Shown here: positions 8,114 through 16,670 of the stretch, piece after piece
Layout of the letters: each line of letters opens with the position of its first letter
Numbering within the stretch: the first letter of the stretch is position 1
Source: Pseudomonadota bacterium
GTDB lineage: Bacteria > Pseudomonadota > Alphaproteobacteria > Rhodobacterales > Rhodobacteraceae
DNA length: 61,838 nt
NCBI GenBank assembly: GCA_963205235.1
Contig: CAUJIP010000122.1
Coordinates: 1 to 61,838 of the forward strand
Reading direction: 5' to 3'
Position numbers and translations under genes: made by a program
The notes under the pieces: generated by a model
The model's input: the letters and a program-made list of their open reading frames with translations, nothing else
What the model was told of the DNA's origin: nothing
Database searches by the model: none

Positions 8114-9124
8114 TCAGGCGCGGGGCTTCAGGGTGCCGCGTTCCACGACAGAACAGTCGAACAGGCGCAGGACCGGGGGCAGGTCCTCGTCTTCGACCGC
8201 CGCAACCACAAGGTCGATGCTGGCTGCGATGATTTCGGCAATCGGCTGGCGGATCGTGGTCAGGTTGATATTGGCCCAGCGGGCCATTTCCATGTCGTTG
8301 AAGCCGATGATGCCCACGTCTTGCGGAACTTTCAGGCCCGCATCGGCCAAAGCGGACAGGGCGCCGATGGACAGAACGTCGTCACCGCAGAACCAGGCCT
8401 CGGCCAAGGGGCCAGCGGCCAGAAGGCGTTGCATTTCGGCGCGGCCTGCGTCGAAGGAATAGGCTTCGGCGAAGCTGGCGGTGACCGTGACGCCGGGATG
8501 GCGGGCGGCCTCATCCCGGAAACCGGCGAGGCGATCTTCGGTCGAGGTGGCGCTTTCGGGGCCGCCAAGGAAGGCAATCCGGCGATAGCCGCGGTCGACA
8601 AGTGTCCGCGCGGCCAGCCCGCCACAGGCGCGGTTGTCGACGCCGACGAGGTTGACCAATGGCCGGTCGGCGCGGCGACCAAAGGAATGCACCACGGGAA
8701 TTCCGGCATCCCGAAAGCGCAGGGCCAATTCGGCGGGCAGGGTTGAACTGGCAAGGATCACGCCGTCAACGCTGTAGCGGCGAAGCATTTCGACGGCGGT
8801 CTCTCCGTCCATCCCGCCCGAAAGGTTGACCAGAAGCGGGCGCAGGCCGCGATCCTGCAGGCCACGGGTGAACTGGTCGAAGATTTCCAGAAAGACCGGG
8901 TTGTGGAAGTTGTTCGATACAAGGCCGATCATCTTGGTCCGCCCGGTGGTCAGGGCCGAGGCAAGGACGGAGGGCGAATAGCCCAATTCCGCTGCAGCCT
9001 TTTCGATGGCGGCGCGGGTGCGGGGCGATACCGAGGCCCCCGGCGTGAAGGCCCGCGACACTGCTGAACGCGATACCCCGGCCTGCAGCGCCACTTCTCG
9101 CAATGTTACGGGTTTGGCGGCCAT
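8114..9124 (-). CDS. LacI-family transcriptional regulator, probable repressor of the iol locus
   Basis: This 336-residue protein has an N-terminal LacI helix-turn-helix (VTLREVALQAGVSRSAVSRA) and hinge, then a periplasmic-binding-protein-like effector domain (GLVSNNFHNPVFLEIFDQF through IGFNDMEMARWA). Length is normal for the family. The start at 9124 is preceded by AAAGGA; an in-frame ATG eight codons upstream is possible. It converges on the plus-strand iol arm. The palindrome at 4841-4856 is its likely operator. The inducing ligand is probably an inositol intermediate, by inference. Confidence 0.87.
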   Translation of the reverse strand: MAAKPVTLREVALQAGVSRSAVSRAFTPGASVSPRTRAAIEKAAAELGYSPSVLASALTTGRTKMIGLVSNNFHNPVFLEIFDQFTRGLQDRGLRPLLVNLSGGMDGETAVEMLRRYSVDGVILASSTLPAELALRFRDAGIPVVHSFGRRADRPLVNLVGVDNRACGGLAARTLVDRGYRRIAFLGGPESATSTEDRLAGFRDEAARHPGVTVTASFAEAYSFDAGRAEMQRLLAAGPLAEAWFCGDDVLSIGALSALADAGLKVPQDVGIIGFNDMEMARWANINLTTIRQPIAEIIAASIDLVVAAVEDEDLPPVLRLFDCSVVERGTLKPRA

Positions 9125-9262
9125 TGGTCCTTTTGCACTTGCAGGCAAGACGGTGGAGGGGCGTTTGCAAAGCTTGATCCTAAGCGAGGATGACGCGGCG
9201 CGCTATGGTCTGCGTGATCGTGTGGTCTGTCGGGCTAGGGGATCGGGCCAAGGGATCAGGCT

Positions 9263-9526
9263 TTGGCGCGGCGCGCAGTCCGGTTGCCCTGGGGTTCGCA
9301 TCTGGATGTTCTGTTGCCCCGCCATGCCTTCGATCTTTCCATCGGTCGGGACGGGATCGTTTGCGAGAAGATCGCCTCGCCGAACTTCGCCAAAAGCGCC
9401 ACGAACAAGCGGGGGCTGGAAACGGTGAAGATGCTGAACCGGGGTCTGGCCGAAATGCGCGCGACCGGGGAGGGGTATGACATCGTGGCCAGCACTTTGG
9501 CCGAAGCAAGCAGCATCGCCCCATAG
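9263..9526 (+). pseudogene. possible remnant of a periplasmic solute-binding protein C-terminus
   Basis: The frame encodes a plausible protein tail (DLSIGRDGIVCEKIASP, then GLETVKMLNRGLAEMRATGE and a YDIVASTL-like end). This is the pattern of the last helices of family-3 solute-binding proteins. There is no ATG, no ribosome-binding site and no N-terminal lobe, so if real it is a truncated remnant. The rest of 9125-9651 shows no gene. The call rests on residue pattern only. Confidence 0.3.
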
Positions 9527-9651
9527 GACCTGTCGGCGAGCCATTGCCAAGGACCGCCGGTTGTCCCTGAAATGGCCACAATGATTGGCCTAAGGTGCCG
9601 GATGGTGCGCATACGGGATTCGGCGGGTTGAGGGTGAGCAAGTTCGGGTCC

Positions 9652-10593
9652 ATGCTTGATGGAGTGCGGGGGGTCTTCTCCTCGCGGTTTCGGTTGCGCG
9701 TGGTGTCGTCCATCGACAAGGGCGCGCGAACCTGGCTGAATCAGGCGACGGGGGCGGTTGTCCGGGCCTTTCTGGTCATGGTGGTGATCGTTCTGCCCTC
9801 GGTCATCCTGCCGGGGATCGGGACGGACACGCGGCAGATCGTGGCGCTGATGGCGCTGTTCGCGGGCGGGCTGGTCTTTGTGGAATACAATGCGATCTAT
9901 CCCAGCCTGATCGAATTTCGCGATGGCGCGCCGTTCAACCGGATCCGGTTTCTGATGCTGCTGGCCATCGTGCTGTTCGTGTCGGTCGCCGTTGCGGACC
10001 GCGAGCAGCCTTCGACGGTTTCGGGGCTTTTCCGCGCGCTGGGGGATGTGATCGGGCAGGCGCTGGATTTCCCCTATTCGCCGGTCAGGCTTGCCACGCT
10101 GATGCTGGATGACAAGGCCACGGCGCAGGATATTGCCGTGGTCCGGTCGGCGACGGGGACGGCCTATCTGATTTCGATCCTGTCGCTGGCGGTTTTTGTC
10201 ACGGTGCTGAAGCTTGCGGGCTGGCCATCGACGAAGACAGCGTTCAACGTCTGGGTCAATCTGCCGACGTTTGACCCTACGGCGGGCGGGGATGTGGTTG
10301 ACCGGCTGGAGCGGGACGCGCGGGTCAATATATCAGTCGGGTTCCTGTTGCCCTTTCTGGTGCCGTTGGTGATCTCGGCACTGACTTCGGGTCTGCCGAC
10401 ACAGATGATCGCCTCGCCTCAACCCTTGATCTGGACATCGGCGGCCTGGGCCTTTCTGCCGGCAAGCCTGCTGATGCGGGGGGTCGCGATGGGGCGGGTG
10501 GCGGACATGATCCGGGTGAAGCGGGATCGCAAGGTTGCCGCCGATGCCGCCGAAGCGGCAAGTAATCGCGACGACGACGAGGATCGGACCTGA
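9652..10593 (+). CDS. uncharacterised multi-spanning membrane protein
   Basis: This 313-residue protein has an N-terminal cytoplasmic stretch, then hydrophobic segments around residues 38-56, 64-85, 100-118, 170-190, 235-252 and 265-282, and a charged acidic tail (SNRDDDEDRT). I do not recognise the family. Start choice is uncertain: ATG 9652, GTG 9634 and GTG 9595 are all in frame, and AAGG lies before the first GTG. Its stop is 20 bases from the next ATG, so it may share a transcript with the endonuclease-like gene. Confidence 0.7.
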   Translation: MLDGVRGVFSSRFRLRVVSSIDKGARTWLNQATGAVVRAFLVMVVIVLPSVILPGIGTDTRQIVALMALFAGGLVFVEYNAIYPSLIEFRDGAPFNRIRFLMLLAIVLFVSVAVADREQPSTVSGLFRALGDVIGQALDFPYSPVRLATLMLDDKATAQDIAVVRSATGTAYLISILSLAVFVTVLKLAGWPSTKTAFNVWVNLPTFDPTAGGDVVDRLERDARVNISVGFLLPFLVPLVISALTSGLPTQMIASPQPLIWTSAAWAFLPASLLMRGVAMGRVADMIRVKRDRKVAADAAEAASNRDDDEDRT

Positions 10594-10613
10594 TCGCGCG
10601 GTCTGGTCTGCGG

Positions 10614-11666
10614 ATGGCGGCCCTGACGATGATGGGCCTTGTGTCTGCCAATGTGCTTGCCGCCGAGACGCTGCGCGTGGCCACCTGGAATGTCGGGCTG
10701 GATCGGGCCGGGCCGGGGCTTTTGGTACAGGATATCGTCGGGGGGGATGATCCGCAGATTGCAGCAATCGTGAAAGTGTTGGCGGCGCTGGACGCGGATG
10801 TCATCTTGCTGACCGCCGTCGACTATGACCGGCAAGGGGTGGCGCTGGGGCTTTTGGCGGATCAGGTCGGGGCGGCGGGGCAGGTTTATCCCTATCGCTT
10901 TGCCTTTCGCCCGAACACAGGCATCCAGACTGGGTATGATGTCGATGGCAATGGCCGGATTGGCGATGCGCGCGATGCGCAGGGGTTTGGGCTGTTTTCG
11001 GGCAATGGTGGGATGGCGGTCTTGTCGCGGCTGCCTTTCGATGAACCGGCCGCGCGGGATTTCTCGGGCTTTCTGTGGCGCGACCTGCCGGGGGCGATGC
11101 TGCCCGAGGGGATGGAGCCGGGGCTAATCGCCGTGCAGCGGCTTGCGACGACGGGGTTCTGGGATGTTCCTGTGGTCACCGGGAAGGGGCCGCTGCATCT
11201 TTTGGCCTGGCACGCGACGCCGCCGGTCTTTGACGGGCCCGAGGACCGGAATGGCAGGCGCAACCATGACGAGGCGGTGTTCTGGTCGCTTCTCCTGGCC
11301 GGGGGTTTGCCGATCGAGCCGCCGGAAGGGGCCTTTGTCCTGCTTGGCGACGGCAACCTTGATCCGGCGGATGGCGATGGGTTGCGCGATGGGATTGCCG
11401 CGCTGTTGGCTGATCCGGCCTTGCGGGACCCTGCGCCGGTGGGGACCCATGGGCGCAAGGAGCCGGATCAGGTGGGCGATCCGGCGCTTGATACCGCGAT
11501 CTATGACGATTTGGGCGGGCTCCGGCTGGACTATGTACTTCCGTCAGCAAAGCTGAAGGTCACCGCGTCCGGCGTTCTTTGGCCCGCTGCGGATGATCCG
11601 CTTTGGCCGGATCTGGTTGCGGCCTCGCATCACTTTCCGGTCTGGGTCGATATCGAGCTGCCCTGA
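10614..11666 (+). CDS. endonuclease/exonuclease/phosphatase-fold protein, probably exported
   Basis: This 350-residue protein belongs to the EEP (DNase I-like) superfamily. LRVATWNVGLD follows a hydrophobic N-terminus ending VLAAE, which looks like a signal peptide. Later motifs are a GDGNLDPADGDG metal/phosphate loop, LRLDYVLPS and SHHFPVWVD, corresponding to the family's DxN, LDYV and final His motifs. Substrates could be nucleic acid or a phosphodiester/phospholipid outside the cytoplasm. An in-frame CTG at 10590 would add a basic n-region (IARSGLR) and cannot be excluded. Its last 37 bases overlap the end of the convergent epimerase-like gene. Confidence 0.82.
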   Translation: MAALTMMGLVSANVLAAETLRVATWNVGLDRAGPGLLVQDIVGGDDPQIAAIVKVLAALDADVILLTAVDYDRQGVALGLLADQVGAAGQVYPYRFAFRPNTGIQTGYDVDGNGRIGDARDAQGFGLFSGNGGMAVLSRLPFDEPAARDFSGFLWRDLPGAMLPEGMEPGLIAVQRLATTGFWDVPVVTGKGPLHLLAWHATPPVFDGPEDRNGRRNHDEAVFWSLLLAGGLPIEPPEGAFVLLGDGNLDPADGDGLRDGIAALLADPALRDPAPVGTHGRKEPDQVGDPALDTAIYDDLGGLRLDYVLPSAKLKVTASGVLWPAADDPLWPDLVAASHHFPVWVDIELP

Positions 11667-12529
11667 ACGCCAGCGATCAGGCGGGTGATGACCTCTTCAA
11701 GGCTGGTCTCTTGAAACGCGGGCAACCACTGGCGCAGGGGGGCGGGATCAAGCTGGTGGGGCAGGCTGGACAGGTAAAGCATCTCGCGCAGTTCGCGGGC
11801 CAGTTCCCAGACCGGGCTGGTCACGGTGAACAGCCAGTTCGGGAAACGGGTTATCTTGATTGGTTTGCCAAGCTGGCGCGAAACGCGGGTGGCAAGGTCG
11901 GTGATGGTGAAGGCATGACCCGCAAAGGGGATGTCGGCAAAGGCGGGCAGGGCATCGCCAAGGTCGGCAAGTGCGACCGCCGCGCGGGCCATGTCGGGCA
12001 GGTAGGCATAGGCATGCAGGGCGTCGGGGTCGCCAAGCGAGGTGATCCTGCCTTTGGCAAGCTTGCCGAGGATGATCTTGTTCATCACGTTCTGGTCCGA
12101 GCCGGGAAGCAGGAAATCGCCGCCGCGCAACAGGATTGTGCGCTGACCTTGCGCTGCTGCCGCGCGATACTGAGCTTCCATCGTCGCGCGGATCGCACCT
12201 TTGCGGCTGGTCGGGCGGTGAGGGGTGTCGGCATTCCACGGCCCCGGTTCGGTGCCATAGGGATAGACGTTGCCGGGAACAAGGATCGTCGCCCCCGAGG
12301 CGCGGCCTGCGGCAAGGACCTGAGCGGTGATTTCGGGGATCAAACCGGCCCAGTTGTGATAGTTCGGCGGGTTCAGCCCATTGACGATCAGGTCCGCGCC
12401 TTTGGCCGCCGCGGCCATGTCGGTGCCGCGCTGATAGCGGGTGACCTGCCAGCCAGCGCTTTGCAGGGCAAGCGCCATCTGCCCGCCAAATCCGCCGGAT
12501 GCGCCAAGGACGAGTGCTGTGTTTGTCAT
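11630..12529 (-). CDS. NAD(P)-binding epimerase/dehydratase-like protein
   Basis: This 299-residue atypical SDR has an N-terminal VLGASGGFGGQ nucleotide-binding motif and an Asn-Val-Tyr-Pro-Tyr-Gly segment (PGNVYPYGTEPGP) where the catalytic Tyr would lie. There is no classic YxxxK. It is similar in layout to NmrA/epimerase proteins. The start at 12529 (MTNTALVLG) was chosen because it begins the Rossmann fold; a longer frame would cover the regulatory palindrome. It is divergent from a LysR regulator 86 bases away, a typical regulator-target pair. Its physiological substrate is unknown. Confidence 0.8.
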   Translation of the reverse strand: MTNTALVLGASGGFGGQMALALQSAGWQVTRYQRGTDMAAAAKGADLIVNGLNPPNYHNWAGLIPEITAQVLAAGRASGATILVPGNVYPYGTEPGPWNADTPHRPTSRKGAIRATMEAQYRAAAAQGQRTILLRGGDFLLPGSDQNVMNKIILGKLAKGRITSLGDPDALHAYAYLPDMARAAVALADLGDALPAFADIPFAGHAFTITDLATRVSRQLGKPIKITRFPNWLFTVTSPVWELARELREMLYLSSLPHQLDPAPLRQWLPAFQETSLEEVITRLIAGVQGSSISTQTGK

Positions 12530-12570
12530 GATGAAAACTCCTGTTTCCCGGTATATCGGGCGCTTTCGGT

Positions 12571-12586
12571 GCAATTGGAATTGCAT
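12571..12586. promoter_or_regulatory. putative LysR-type regulator binding palindrome
   Basis: TGCAATT-GG-AATTGCA is a perfect inverted repeat with a 2-base centre, in the divergent region between the epimerase-like gene and the LysR gene. It has the T...A dyad form typical of LysR boxes. Control of both genes from this site is inferred from position. Confidence 0.62.
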
Positions 12587-12615
12587 GAAAGAAAACGTTG
12601 GGTATTCATGGGTGA

Positions 12616-13491
12616 ATGGGCAATCTTGACTGGGCGCTGATCCGATCCTTTCTTGCCGTGGCTGATGCCGGGTCGCTTTCGGCTGCGGCGCGGGCGACGG
12701 GGATCAGTCAGCCGACGCTGGGTCGCCATGTGCAGGCGATCGAGGCGGCGCTGCGGGTGCAGCTTTTCGCGCGGATTGCGCAGGGGTTGGTGCTGACGGA
12801 TGCCGGGCACGCGCTGCTGCCTGCGGCGCGGGCGATGGGGCAGGCGGCGGCGGATCTGGCCATGACCGCCAAGTCGCAAAGCGCGGGGATTGCTGGCACG
12901 GTGCGGCTGACGGCCAGCCGGGTTGTGGCGCATTTCCTGTTGCCGCCGATCCTTGCGCGGTTGCGCGAGGCGGAGCCGGGCATCGAGATCGAGCTGGTTC
13001 CATCGGACACCTCAGAGAACCTTCTGTTCGGTGAAGCGGATATTGCGCTGCGGATGTATCGCCCGACGCAGCCCGATCTGGTGGCGCGGCATCTGGGCGA
13101 CCTGCCCTTGGGGCTTTATGCGGCCAAGACCTATCTGGATCGTCGGGGTCGGCCGCAGACCATTGCGGAGTTGATGACGCTGGACTTCATCGGGCAGGAC
13201 CGGATGGACCAGATCATCCGGGTGATGGCGGCCTTGGGGATGCAGGTTGACCGCGGCTTCTTTCCGGTCCGGTGCGATGACCCGCTGACCTATCAGGAAT
13301 TGGTCCGCGCGGGTGCCGGGCTGGGGGGTATCCTGCGCCGGGTTGGCGATGCCGATCCCGTGCTGGAGCGGGTTGATTTGGTCCCCGATCTGCCAAGTCT
13401 GCCAGTCTGGCTGACCGCCGCGCCGCGTTTGCGGCAGTCGCCCCGGCTGGCGCTGGTCTGGGATGCGTTGGCGGATGCCTTCACGGCTTGA
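12616..13491 (+). CDS. LysR-family transcriptional regulator
   Basis: This 291-residue protein has the LysR N-terminal winged helix-turn-helix ([20 protein letters not shown] followed by AAR...SQPTLGRHV) and a substrate-binding effector domain ([20 protein letters not shown] onward). Length is standard. ATG 12616 is the only sensible start. It is transcribed away from the epimerase-like gene, which it probably regulates through the palindrome at 12571-12586. The effector molecule is unknown. Confidence 0.9.
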   Translation: MGNLDWALIRSFLAVADAGSLSAAARATGISQPTLGRHVQAIEAALRVQLFARIAQGLVLTDAGHALLPAARAMGQAAADLAMTAKSQSAGIAGTVRLTASRVVAHFLLPPILARLREAEPGIEIELVPSDTSENLLFGEADIALRMYRPTQPDLVARHLGDLPLGLYAAKTYLDRRGRPQTIAELMTLDFIGQDRMDQIIRVMAALGMQVDRGFFPVRCDDPLTYQELVRAGAGLGGILRRVGDADPVLERVDLVPDLPSLPVWLTAAPRLRQSPRLALVWDALADAFTA

Positions 13492-13544
13492 AACTTAGCC
13501 AGCGAACGGCTAGGCGATCCCGGTCATTCGCTCAGGAGCTCGCC

Positions 13545-14651
13545 ATGGCCAATCCCTCGATCCTTATCCTTGCCGGTGACGGCATCGGCCCGGAAGTCAT
13601 GGCCGAAGTAAAGAAAATCATCTCGTGGATGGGGGCCAAGCGCGGCGTGCATTTCGACGTCAGCGAGGATCTGGTTGGCGGCTGTGCTTATGACGCACAT
13701 GGCAAGCCCCTGTCGGACGAGACGATGGCCAAGGCGCAGGCGGTGGATGCGGTGCTTTTGGGCGCTGTGGGCGGGCCGAAGTATGACAAGCTGGACTTCA
13801 GCGTGAAGCCCGAGCGTGGCCTGCTGCGCCTGCGCAAGGAAATGGACCTTTATTCCAACCTGCGCCCCGCGCAGTGCTTTGACGCGCTGGCGGATTTCTC
13901 GTCCTTGAAGAAGGAAGTTGTCGCCGGTCTGGACATCGTCATCGTCCGCGAACTGACCAGCGGAGTCTACTTTGGCGAGCCGCGCGGCATCTTCAAGGAA
14001 GGCAACGAGCGGGTGGGGATCAACACCCAACGTTATACCGAAAGCGAAATCGTCCGTGTGGCGCGGTCGGCCTTTGAACTGGCCCGCAAGCGCAACAACA
14101 AGGTCTGCTCGATGGAGAAGGCCAACGTCATGGAATCGGGCATCCTGTGGCGGGAAGTCGTGCAGGAAGTGCATGACCGCGAATACCCCGATGTCCAACT
14201 GACCCACATGTATGCCGACAATGGTGCCATGCAGCTGTGCCGCTGGCCCAAGCAGTTCGACGTGATCGTCACCGACAACCTGTTCGGCGACGTGCTGTCG
14301 GACATGGCCGCGATGCTGACCGGATCGCTTGGCATGCTGCCCTCGGCCAGCCTTGGCAGCCCGATGGCCAATGGCCGCCCGAAGGCGCTGTATGAGCCCG
14401 TGCATGGCTCGGCCCCCGATATCATGGGGCAGGGCAAGGCGAACCCGATCGCCTGCATCCTGTCGTTCGCGATGGCGCTGCGCTACAGCTTTGATCTGGG
14501 CGAGGACGCGACCCGTGTCGAAAAGGCGGTCGAAAAGGTGCTGGCCGATGGCGTGCGCACGGCGGACCTGATGGGTCCCGAAGGCGGCAAGCCGGTGTCG
14601 ACCAGCCAGATGGGCGACGCGATCCTGGCCGCGCTGGACGCAAGTCTCTGA
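13545..14651 (+). CDS. leuB: 3-isopropylmalate dehydrogenase
   Basis: This 368-residue enzyme catalyses the NAD-dependent oxidative decarboxylation of 3-isopropylmalate in leucine synthesis. Clear family blocks are [12 protein letters not shown] near the start, the substrate-loop region [33 protein letters not shown], and the conserved [11 protein letters not shown] and [10 protein letters not shown] segments that carry the metal-binding aspartates and the cofactor site. ATG 13545 follows AGGAG at good spacing; an upstream in-frame start is rejected. A strong terminator follows at 14661. Other leu genes are not in the window. Confidence 0.97.
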   Translation: MANPSILILAGDGIGPEVMAEVKKIISWMGAKRGVHFDVSEDLVGGCAYDAHGKPLSDETMAKAQAVDAVLLGAVGGPKYDKLDFSVKPERGLLRLRKEMDLYSNLRPAQCFDALADFSSLKKEVVAGLDIVIVRELTSGVYFGEPRGIFKEGNERVGINTQRYTESEIVRVARSAFELARKRNNKVCSMEKANVMESGILWREVVQEVHDREYPDVQLTHMYADNGAMQLCRWPKQFDVIVTDNLFGDVLSDMAAMLTGSLGMLPSASLGSPMANGRPKALYEPVHGSAPDIMGQGKANPIACILSFAMALRYSFDLGEDATRVEKAVEKVLADGVRTADLMGPEGGKPVSTSQMGDAILAALDASL

Positions 14652-14660
14652 TTCCAATTC

Positions 14661-14694
14661 CTGACGGCGCGACCTTGCGCCGTCAGCCCTTTTG
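14661..14694 (+). terminator. rho-independent terminator after leuB
   Basis: A perfect 10-bp stem (CTGACGGCGC with GCGCCGTCAG, loop GACCTT) is followed by CCCTTTTG. It begins 9 bases after the leuB stop and ends shortly before the next gene. Confidence 0.85.
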
Positions 14695-14709
14695 TCGGGC
14701 AGACATTCC

Positions 14710-15576
14710 ATGGCGCTTTCATCCAAACTGACCGGAGCCGCGCTTAGCGTTCTGGCCTTCGGAGCCTATTCCGCCTATGACATGTCGGCCAAGTTTCTGG
14801 GCAGTGGCATCCATCCGTTGCAGATCATCGCCGTGTCAGGGCTGATCCATATTCCGCTGTTGCTGGCCTATGCCGCCTGGAATCGCGGGTCGCTTTGGCC
14901 GAACGCACCAAAGCTTATGGCGTTGCGGGCCATCGGCACGGTGATCAACTTCATTGCCGGGGTTTCGGCCTTCACCATGCTGCCCCTGGCCGAGGCCTAT
15001 GTCATCTTCTTCACCATGCCGCTGATGATTTCGGTTCTGGCGATTCCGGTCCTGGGCGAACGGATGGACCTGATCCGGGGGCTCGCTGTGGTTCTGGGGC
15101 TTGTCGGCGTGGTGATCGCGCTTGATCCGACAACCACGCCCTTGAACATCGGCCACGGGCTGGCCTTTGCCGGAGCAATCCTTGGGGCGATGAACTACGT
15201 CATCATCCGCAAGACCGGGTCGGTCGAACGCACGCCGGTCATGCTTTTGTGGCCCCAGCTTGCGCTTGTGCCGCTGGCCTGTGCCGCGACCCCGTTCGTC
15301 TATGCGCCGATGGGGCCGACGGATTTTGCTGTTTCGGCCTTCATGGCGACGGTGCTGTTTGTCGCGGCGATATCCATCGTTTCGGCCTATCGCAAGGCCC
15401 CCGCCATCATCATAGCCCCGATGCAGTATTCGCAAATCGGCTGGGCGGCGTTGTTTGGCGCCTTGATCTTCGGCGAAGAGATGTCCGGCGGCACGGTTCT
15501 GGGCTGCGTTCTGATCGCCTTGGCCGGGATCATGGTGGTGGCCCGGCAGGACCGTGTCCGGGCCCCGGCAAGCTGA
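14710..15576 (+). CDS. DMT-superfamily EamA-type transporter (copy 1)
   Basis: This 288-residue inner-membrane protein has about ten hydrophobic segments and the two-fold EamA repeat of drug/metabolite exporters. It shares many aligned residues with the gene at 16671-17636, for example FGAYSAYDMSAKFLG/FGLYASHDVVVKFLG and APAIIIAPMQYSQIGWAALF/APAIIVAPMQYSQIIWAAFY. The two are therefore paralogues separated by one gene. The substrate cannot be inferred; amino acids, nucleotides or S-adenosylmethionine are all known for the family. ATG 14710 is used; a TTG six codons earlier is unlikely. Confidence 0.88.
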   Translation: MALSSKLTGAALSVLAFGAYSAYDMSAKFLGSGIHPLQIIAVSGLIHIPLLLAYAAWNRGSLWPNAPKLMALRAIGTVINFIAGVSAFTMLPLAEAYVIFFTMPLMISVLAIPVLGERMDLIRGLAVVLGLVGVVIALDPTTTPLNIGHGLAFAGAILGAMNYVIIRKTGSVERTPVMLLWPQLALVPLACAATPFVYAPMGPTDFAVSAFMATVLFVAAISIVSAYRKAPAIIIAPMQYSQIGWAALFGALIFGEEMSGGTVLGCVLIALAGIMVVARQDRVRAPAS

Positions 15577-15651
15577 AACACGCTGAACTTTGTGCTTTGA
15601 GGCGGGCGGACTCATGGTCTAGCCTTCAATCCGTATTGATTGGAGGATTTC

Positions 15652-16560
15652 ATGGCCGCCCTGATCGCCCCGCTTCGCGCTGTCCTTCTTGCTGGCCTGT
15701 TGTCGTTGTCGGCGCTGCCTGCGCTGTGCGAAACGATGAAGGATGTCTTTCCATCCTATGCCGACTGGCTTGACCCGGCACTTGCCGAACGGTTCGCTGC
15801 ATTGGAAATCCATCGCGGCACGCAGGTCATGGCCGGGGGCGAATACGAGCTGCGGCTTGGCGAGGGTTATTACTCGCTGACGGGCAGTGATGCGCGCTGG
15901 GTGATGGAGACGCTGTGGCAGAACCTGCCGGACCCCGAGCTTCAGGGGCTGATCTTTCAGTCGGGAACCTCGCCGCTGGACGATTCCTGGGCGTCGACGG
16001 TCTATTACTTCGAGAACGGCCATATCTCGGACGACGAGGCGGCGACGATGGACTATGACGCCATCATCCAGTCGCTGAAGGAGTCGGATGCCGAGCAGAA
16101 CCGCCAGCGCCGCGAGGCTGGCCTGCCGGAAATCACCACGGTCGGGCTGGCAGGGACGCCGGGGTATGACCGGACCCAGCGCGCGCTGAAATTCTCGGTC
16201 CTGCTGATGCAGACGGGCTATGACGGCCAGATCCTGAACGCCAATGCCTGGATCCTGAGCCGGCACGGGTTCGTCAATCTTAACGTGCTTGGCGCGGCTG
16301 AGCAGGCCGTCGAGGTCGATGCCAGGATGCCCGACCTGATCGGGCTGGTCGCGATGGGCGCGGGCAACACCTATGCAGACTATATCCCCGGCGTCGATAC
16401 GGTGGCCGAAGGCGGATTGAGCGGGCTGCTTGGCGGTGGTGCGGGGCAGGTCGGGCTTGTGGTGGTCGCCTTGGCGCTTTTGAAGAAGTTCGGGGTGCTG
16501 ATTGCCCTTCCGGTGGCCTGGCTGGTCAACCGGCTGCGGGGCAAGCGCGGCCAGTCCTGA
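15652..16560 (+). CDS. DUF2167 membrane-anchored protein
   Basis: This 302-residue protein has a signal peptide (ending LPALCE), a conserved globular region, and a C-terminal transmembrane segment (VGLVVVALALLKKFGVLIAL) followed by a basic tail. The pattern LWQNLPDPELQGLIFQ, YYFENGHISDDEAATMDYDA, TVGLAGTPGYDRTQRALKF, LNANAWILSRHGFVNLN and NTYADYIPGVD is that of DUF2167, a family without an established function. GGAGG precedes ATG 15652. Family members are predicted to sit in the membrane with an extracytoplasmic domain. It lies between two paralogous exporters. Confidence 0.82.
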   Translation: MAALIAPLRAVLLAGLLSLSALPALCETMKDVFPSYADWLDPALAERFAALEIHRGTQVMAGGEYELRLGEGYYSLTGSDARWVMETLWQNLPDPELQGLIFQSGTSPLDDSWASTVYYFENGHISDDEAATMDYDAIIQSLKESDAEQNRQRREAGLPEITTVGLAGTPGYDRTQRALKFSVLLMQTGYDGQILNANAWILSRHGFVNLNVLGAAEQAVEVDARMPDLIGLVAMGAGNTYADYIPGVDTVAEGGLSGLLGGGAGQVGLVVVALALLKKFGVLIALPVAWLVNRLRGKRGQS

Positions 16561-16670
16561 TTTTCGCGCCGATTTGACCCGCGTGCCCTTGTGGCCGGGG
16601 CCGTTCCGGGCGATGAAGATAGCGCAAACAGCCGCTGTCCCTGACAGTCGGCAATCCCGGACCTGACATC

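Noticed and set aside
9164-9180. Second LacI operator upstream of the LacI gene (TTTGCAAAGCTTGATCC)
   Set aside because: The dyad is imperfect and lacks the central CG of the palindrome at 4841, so autoregulation is not supported.
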